A DNA stretch of 27,371 bases from CAYJLC01 sp964370735 (lineage in GTDB: Bacteria; Bacillota; Clostridia; Oscillospirales; Butyricicoccaceae). The DNA is taken from contig CAYJLC010000031.1 in assembly GCA_964370735.1 (NCBI GenBank), forward strand, positions 1-27,371. Reading direction: 5' to 3'. How positions within the stretch are numbered: the stretch's first letter is position 1; every line of letters begins with the position of its first letter. A model generated the notes under the pieces. That model was given only the letters and a program-made list of their open reading frames with translations. It did not search any database and was not told the DNA's origin. The translations under genes and the position numbers were made by a program. This document shows positions 23,635 through 27,371 of this stretch, piece by piece.

Positions 23635-24918
23635 ATGACACCTCTACTCGATAAATTACGCAAAATCAAACGCCATAGATACCATATCCCGGGACATAAA
23701 GGCAATAAAATCATCGACAATTTATATGAAATTGATTTTACAGAAACAAATGACACAGGCAATTTATATCTAGCCGACGGAATTATTTTCGAAAGCGAGC
23801 AGTATTATAAAGATTATTTCGGTGCTTTCGAGTGCATTTATATGACAGGCGGCTCAACTCAGGGGATTAAAACGGCGATTTTTGACGCAAAACCTAAAAA
23901 ATTGTTGTGTGACAGAAATTCTCACAAGGCACTTTGCCACGCGCTAGCGTTTGTCGATTGCGAGTATAGCTTCATAAATCCTAGCATTTTTGAAAGTTAT
24001 CAACTTTCTGCACAGATTAATCCACAAGCTGTTGAAAATGCTTTGCAAAACGACAGAGAAATCGATTGTTTATACATAACTTCGCCAAATTACTATGGAA
24101 TTCACAGCGATATTAAAACTATAAGTCAAATTTGCAATAAATATAACATAAAGTTAATAGTCGATGAAGCTCATGGTTGCCATCTTCCATCGATAGGAAT
24201 TAACTCTGCTGTGCAAAATGGCGCTGACTACGCGATAACTTCTGCACACAAAACGACGGACAGCCTTGGTCAAGGTGCAATTTTAACGACGAAAAATCAA
24301 ACTAATGCGCGAAAAAATTCTGCGATTTTCGGAACTTCTAGCCCTTCTTATGCGATTATGGCGAGCATTGAAGTTGGTCTTAAAAATGTTTCTAAATATA
24401 ATGATATTTTAAGCGACGTTCTATCTTTGCGCGAAAAAATAAATGCGAATACGAATTTTCGCGTTGTAGAAAATAACGACCCTTTTAGACTGGTTGTAAA
24501 TACTAGAAACACGAACTTATCTGGCTATGAACTATTCGATATTTTAGAAAATGACTATGATATTGTCGCTGAAATGTGTGATTTGCAAAATGTAGTTTTT
24601 ATAATTTCATACCACGACGACTTAGACTATTTGTATAATTCTTTTATGAAAATACCTAATGTGTATAAGAAGTTGCAATTCGAACCGTTTAAATTTATCG
24701 AACCATCGCGCACACTTTCTATAAGACAAGCTTTATTTTCAGACGGTGAAATAATCGATTTAGAGAACGCTTTAGGACGCATTTCTAAAAATATTGTCTG
24801 CCCATATCCTCCGGGTGTTCCACTAATTTATCCTGGCGAAATAATTTTGCAAGAACACATTGAATATATCAGAAAAATGTGCTATAATATATCTAAGTTA
24901 GAAGTAGTTAGAACTTGA
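23635..24918 (+). CDS. Orn/Lys/Arg decarboxylase family PLP enzyme
   Basis: PLP-dependent fold-type I enzyme of 427 aa, the YaaO/SpeA-like branch of the Orn/Lys/Arg decarboxylases; likely product a polyamine precursor (agmatine or cadaverine), with substrate not certain. Signatures are YHIPGHKG (16-23), the PLP-stacking and phosphate region YMTGGSTQG, D177/H180 in VDEAHGCHLPS, the PLP lysine K206 in SAHKTTDSLGQGA, and CPYPPGVPLIYPGE near the C-terminus. It is somewhat shorter than Bacillus YaaO/SpeA (about 480-490 aa). In Bacillus yaaO lies upstream of tmk, yaaQ, yaaR, holB and yaaT; here holB and ricT follow directly. Confidence 0.88.
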   Translation: MTPLLDKLRKIKRHRYHIPGHKGNKIIDNLYEIDFTETNDTGNLYLADGIIFESEQYYKDYFGAFECIYMTGGSTQGIKTAIFDAKPKKLLCDRNSHKALCHALAFVDCEYSFINPSIFESYQLSAQINPQAVENALQNDREIDCLYITSPNYYGIHSDIKTISQICNKYNIKLIVDEAHGCHLPSIGINSAVQNGADYAITSAHKTTDSLGQGAILTTKNQTNARKNSAIFGTSSPSYAIMASIEVGLKNVSKYNDILSDVLSLREKINANTNFRVVENNDPFRLVVNTRNTNLSGYELFDILENDYDIVAEMCDLQNVVFIISYHDDLDYLYNSFMKIPNVYKKLQFEPFKFIEPSRTLSIRQALFSDGEIIDLENALGRISKNIVCPYPPGVPLIYPGEIILQEHIEYIRKMCYNISKLEVVRT

Positions 24919-24928
24919 GGACGATAAT

Positions 24929-25678
24929 TTGAAAAGAATTGATTTGAAATTAAAATCCGGAGATTTACCACATGCGATTTTGCTTAGTGGTGAATTTTCG
25001 GATTTAGATATGAAAATTGCAAGGGCATTTATTTGCACAAGTGATAATAAACCTTGCTTGGTTTGCAAGGCGTGTATGAATGTTGCCTCTTGTGCCGATG
25101 TTTCAATTTTAGATGTCGAAGACAAGCTTATAACGGTAGATATGGTGCGAAATATTGTTAAATCATGCTATATTGCACCACTTGAGTTCCAAAACAAGGT
25201 TTATATCATAAGAAATGCCGAAAATATGAATGAAAATGCATCAAATGCACTTCTTAAAACCCTTGAAGAACCACCTTTATCTACTAAATTTATTTTGACT
25301 ACAAAAAATACTGACAAGCTTTTATCGACTATAATTTCGCGTTGTTCTGTCTTTCATTTCAATGAAATCATAAATGAAGAGGAAAATGAGCCTGCAAATA
25401 CACTTATAAAGGCTCTTTATGAAAAAAATGAGCTAGATATTTTGTCGCTCAAGTTTAAAGACAAAACTGAACTTCGCCAAACTATTATTTTTGCGAAATA
25501 TTTAATCCGTAATGCACTTTTAGACCGTGGAAGCAAAGTTTCTACCGAACTTAAACGCATCAAAGGTGATAGATATATTTTAAAAATATATAATATTTTA
25601 GTTGATATAGAGGAAAAATTAGATTATAATATAAATATTCAGAATTTGCTGTATTATTTTGTTTTACAGGCATTTTAG
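24929..25678 (+). CDS. holB: DNA polymerase III delta-prime subunit
   Basis: Clamp-loader subunit of 249 aa, shorter than usual (about 320). Recognisable elements are the opening HAILLSGEF, the zinc-module cysteines around CLVCKAC (C43, C46, C49), LLKTLEEPPLSTKFILTT and the SRC motif in ISRCSVFHF. The P-loop region reads LLSGEFSDLDMK and has no GxxGxGK, so it should not bind ATP, as is common for delta-prime. The start is TTG at 24929 after TTGAGGA; no nearby ATG fits. It follows the decarboxylase by 10 nt and precedes ricT by 15 nt. Confidence 0.88.
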   Translation: MKRIDLKLKSGDLPHAILLSGEFSDLDMKIARAFICTSDNKPCLVCKACMNVASCADVSILDVEDKLITVDMVRNIVKSCYIAPLEFQNKVYIIRNAENMNENASNALLKTLEEPPLSTKFILTTKNTDKLLSTIISRCSVFHFNEIINEEENEPANTLIKALYEKNELDILSLKFKDKTELRQTIIFAKYLIRNALLDRGSKVSTELKRIKGDRYILKIYNILVDIEEKLDYNINIQNLLYYFVLQAF

Positions 25679-25693
25679 ATAGGAGAAAGTTAA

Positions 25694-26554
25694 TTGATTA
25701 TCATAGGAGTAAGGTTTAAAAAGGTTGGAAAAATATATTATTTCGACCCAAATGGACAGGAATTCAAATCAGGTGAAAATGTCGTAGTAGAAACAGCACG
25801 AGGTGTTGAACTCGGCCAAGTTGTTCTTGCTAATCGTGACATCGAAGACAGCGAACTTGAAAGCACTATTAAAAAAATTATTAGAAAAGCAACTCAAAAA
25901 GACATTGCTCAAAAGCAAGAAAATAAGCAAAAAGAGATAGATGCTTCTGCAATTTGTGAAGAAAAAATCAAAAAGCACAAGCTAGAAATGAAATTAATCA
26001 CCACAGAATACACTTTCGACAGAACAAAAATCATTTTCTACTTTACAGCAGACGGACGTGTTGATTTTAGAGAACTTGTTAAAAACCTAGCAGCTATCTT
26101 TAAAACTAGGATTGAACTTCGCCAAATTGGTGTTCGAGATAAGTCAAAAATGGTAGGTGGAATTGGTATGTGTGGTAGAACGCTATGTTGCGCTACCCAC
26201 TTAGACGATTTTGGTCCTGTATCTATTAATATGGCTAAAGACCAAGGTTTATCGTTAAATCCTGTGAAAATTTCGGGTTCTTGTGGACGTTTAATGTGTT
26301 GTCTTCGTTACGAACAAGAGGTTTATGAGGAGCTTAATGCGACTATACCTCCTGTCGATTCTACTGTTAGAACACCAGACGGCAAGGGTATTGTCGTTGA
26401 AAATCATATCTTAAAAGGCAAAGTTAAAGTTAAAGTCGAAAATAGCGATGTACTTAAAGAATATGACGCGAAAAAAGTAAAAGTTCTTCGTGCACCTAGA
26501 AGAAACAACCACGAAAGAATCGACCCTGAAATTGCAAAACTTGCAAAAGACTAA
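25694..26554 (+). CDS. ricT: PSP1-domain protein RicT (YaaT)
   Basis: Protein of 286 aa with a PSP1 domain, orthologous to Bacillus RicT/YaaT, part of the RicA-RicF-RicT complex that carries Fe-S clusters and promotes RNase Y-dependent mRNA processing, sporulation and competence. The conserved cysteines are all present: GMCGRTLCC (C160, C165, C166) and GSCGRLMCC (C197, C202, C203). The start is TTG at 25694 with TAGGAGAAAG upstream; the family N-terminus (IIGVRFKKVGKIYYFDP) begins there. The position after holB is the same as in Bacillus. It is the last gene of the operon. Confidence 0.93.
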   Translation: MIIIGVRFKKVGKIYYFDPNGQEFKSGENVVVETARGVELGQVVLANRDIEDSELESTIKKIIRKATQKDIAQKQENKQKEIDASAICEEKIKKHKLEMKLITTEYTFDRTKIIFYFTADGRVDFRELVKNLAAIFKTRIELRQIGVRDKSKMVGGIGMCGRTLCCATHLDDFGPVSINMAKDQGLSLNPVKISGSCGRLMCCLRYEQEVYEELNATIPPVDSTVRTPDGKGIVVENHILKGKVKVKVENSDVLKEYDAKKVKVLRAPRRNNHERIDPEIAKLAKD

Positions 26555-26568
26555 AAATTACACAACAT

Positions 26569-26603
26569 AAAACCCTCTGCTTATAAGCAGAGGGTTTTTT
26601 TAT
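26569..26603. terminator. Bidirectional terminator after ricT and gdhA
   Basis: A perfect 30-nt palindrome with two 15-nt arms (AAAACCCTCTGCTTA and its complement). The plus side ends in a T run; the minus side ends in TTTTATG. It lies between convergent genes. Confidence 0.9.
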
Positions 26604-26610
26604 ATTACGA

Positions 26611-27371
26611 TTAATAAGCAACGCCTTGTGCAATCATTGAAGCAGCGATTTTTTCAAGACCTGCGATATTAGCACCAGCAACTAGGTTGCCTTCCATGCC
26701 ATATTCTTTAGCAGCTCTTACACAGCTTTTATAGATGTCTTGCATAATGCCTTTAAGTCTAGCGTCAACTTCTTCAAATGTCCAAGAAAGACGAAGTGAG
26801 TTTTGGCTCATTTCTAAACCAGAAGTAGCAACACCACCAGCATTTGCAGCTTTAGCAGGGCCAAAGTATACATCATTTGCTAAGAATTCGTTGATAGCCT
26901 CGATAGTAGAAGACATGTTAGAACCTTCTGCCACGAATTTACAACCATTAGCGATTAGCATTTTAGCATCATCTAAAAGAATTTCGTTTTGAGTAGCCGA
27001 TGGTAAAGCGATGTCACATTTTACAGACCAAATGCTACCACCTTCTGTGTAAGTTGCAGTTTTAACAACGTCACAGTATTCTTTAATTCTACCACGTTTA
27101 ACTTCTTTGATTTCTTTAACTAAATCTAAGTTGATACCAGCCTCGTCAACGATATATCCGTTTGAGTCAGATAAAGCGATAACTTTACCACCAAGCTCAG
27201 TCGCTTTTTGAGTAGCATAGATAGCAACGTTACCAGAACCAGAAACAACAACAGTTTTACCAGCGAAAGAAGTGCCTTTATCTTTAAGCATTTCGTCCAT
27301 ATAGTAGCATAAACCGTAACCAGTAGCTTCAGTTCTAGCTAAAGAACCACCGTAAGTTAAGCCTTTACCAG
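26611..27371 (-). CDS. gdhA: Glutamate dehydrogenase, C-terminal part (cut by window)
   Basis: Partial gene, about 253 residues visible, open at the window edge; the true start lies beyond 27371. It matches the hexameric NADP-type glutamate dehydrogenase that links 2-oxoglutarate and ammonia to glutamate. Visible parts are GGSLARTEATGYG at the start, the dinucleotide-binding GSGNVAIYATQKA, LPSATQNEI, VAEGSNMSST and AANAGGVATSGLEMSQNS. Codon use is that of a highly expressed gene. It ends in GVAY and is followed by the shared palindrome terminator. NADP rather than NAD use is inferred from overall resemblance, not from a decisive residue. Confidence 0.93.
   Translation of the reverse strand, partial: GKGLTYGGSLARTEATGYGLCYYMDEMLKDKGTSFAGKTVVVSGSGNVAIYATQKATELGGKVIALSDSNGYIVDEAGINLDLVKEIKEVKRGRIKEYCDVVKTATYTEGGSIWSVKCDIALPSATQNEILLDDAKMLIANGCKFVAEGSNMSSTIEAINEFLANDVYFGPAKAANAGGVATSGLEMSQNSLRLSWTFEEVDARLKGIMQDIYKSCVRAAKEYGMEGNLVAGANIAGLEKIAASMIAQGVAY

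Overview
This window looks like chromosome from a low-GC, endospore-forming member of the Clostridia, plausibly a Lachnospirales-type organism; that placement is inferred. The genes are AT-rich with strong AGGAGG-type ribosome binding sites and sigma-A promoters. Five sporulation-linked genes are present (spoVT, a YlmC/YmxH-type PRC-barrel gene, ytvI, gpr, spoIIP). The cell envelope is Gram-positive in type: an SLH-anchored surface protein and a LysM/G5/M23 wall hydrolase. I see no phage, insertion-sequence transposase, CRISPR array, tRNA or rRNA. Most of the window is ordinary core genome; the unusual material lies in one signalling operon, several intergenic regions and a few proteins with atypical key residues.

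Layout. 1-2640: perR (peroxide/metal repressor), a CNNM/CorC-type membrane protein, and on the minus strand rnpB (RNase P RNA) with its own promoter and terminator. A 33-bp direct repeat covers the 3' end of rnpB. 2708-6230: asnB, then a secreted M23 peptidase gene whose promoter carries an upstream direct repeat matching the WalR (YycF) consensus. 6289-10445 (minus): a three-gene operon of an MBL-fold hydrolase, a GAF plus HD-GYP protein and a CHASE2 adenylate cyclase, joined by start/stop overlaps; this looks like a cyclic-nucleotide signalling module. 10473-11520 (minus): spoVT and the ylmC-type gene. 11577-14896 (plus): an FkbM methyltransferase, an S1-domain protein, and a protein joining a cyclic-nucleotide-binding-like fold to DUF2225.

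14906-15151 is a dense cluster of nested inverted repeats between two convergent genes, either a small non-autonomous mobile element or a structured RNA. 15162-16553: a divergent pair, a short MntR/DtxR-family repressor and ytvI. 16618-19512 (minus): a 964-residue SLH protein driven by two tandem promoter modules, each with the same OmpR-family-like direct repeat about 14-15 nt upstream of its -35. 19724-20880 (minus): a ComEC-like MBL hydrolase and rpsT. 21024-26603 (plus): a compact operon gpr-spoIIP-DUF554-PLP decarboxylase-holB-ricT ending in a perfect-palindrome terminator. 26611-27371 (minus): the C-terminal part of glutamate dehydrogenase, cut by the window edge.

How the parts may work together (inference): envelope genes (M23 hydrolase, SLH protein) appear to share one type of response-regulator operator. 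The cyclase operon would make cAMP, while its HD-GYP and MBL members could degrade cyclic nucleotides. The nearby cyclic-nucleotide-binding-like DUF2225 protein is a possible but doubtful effector, because its phosphate-binding arginine appears to be missing. Five of 23 genes with a visible start use TTG.
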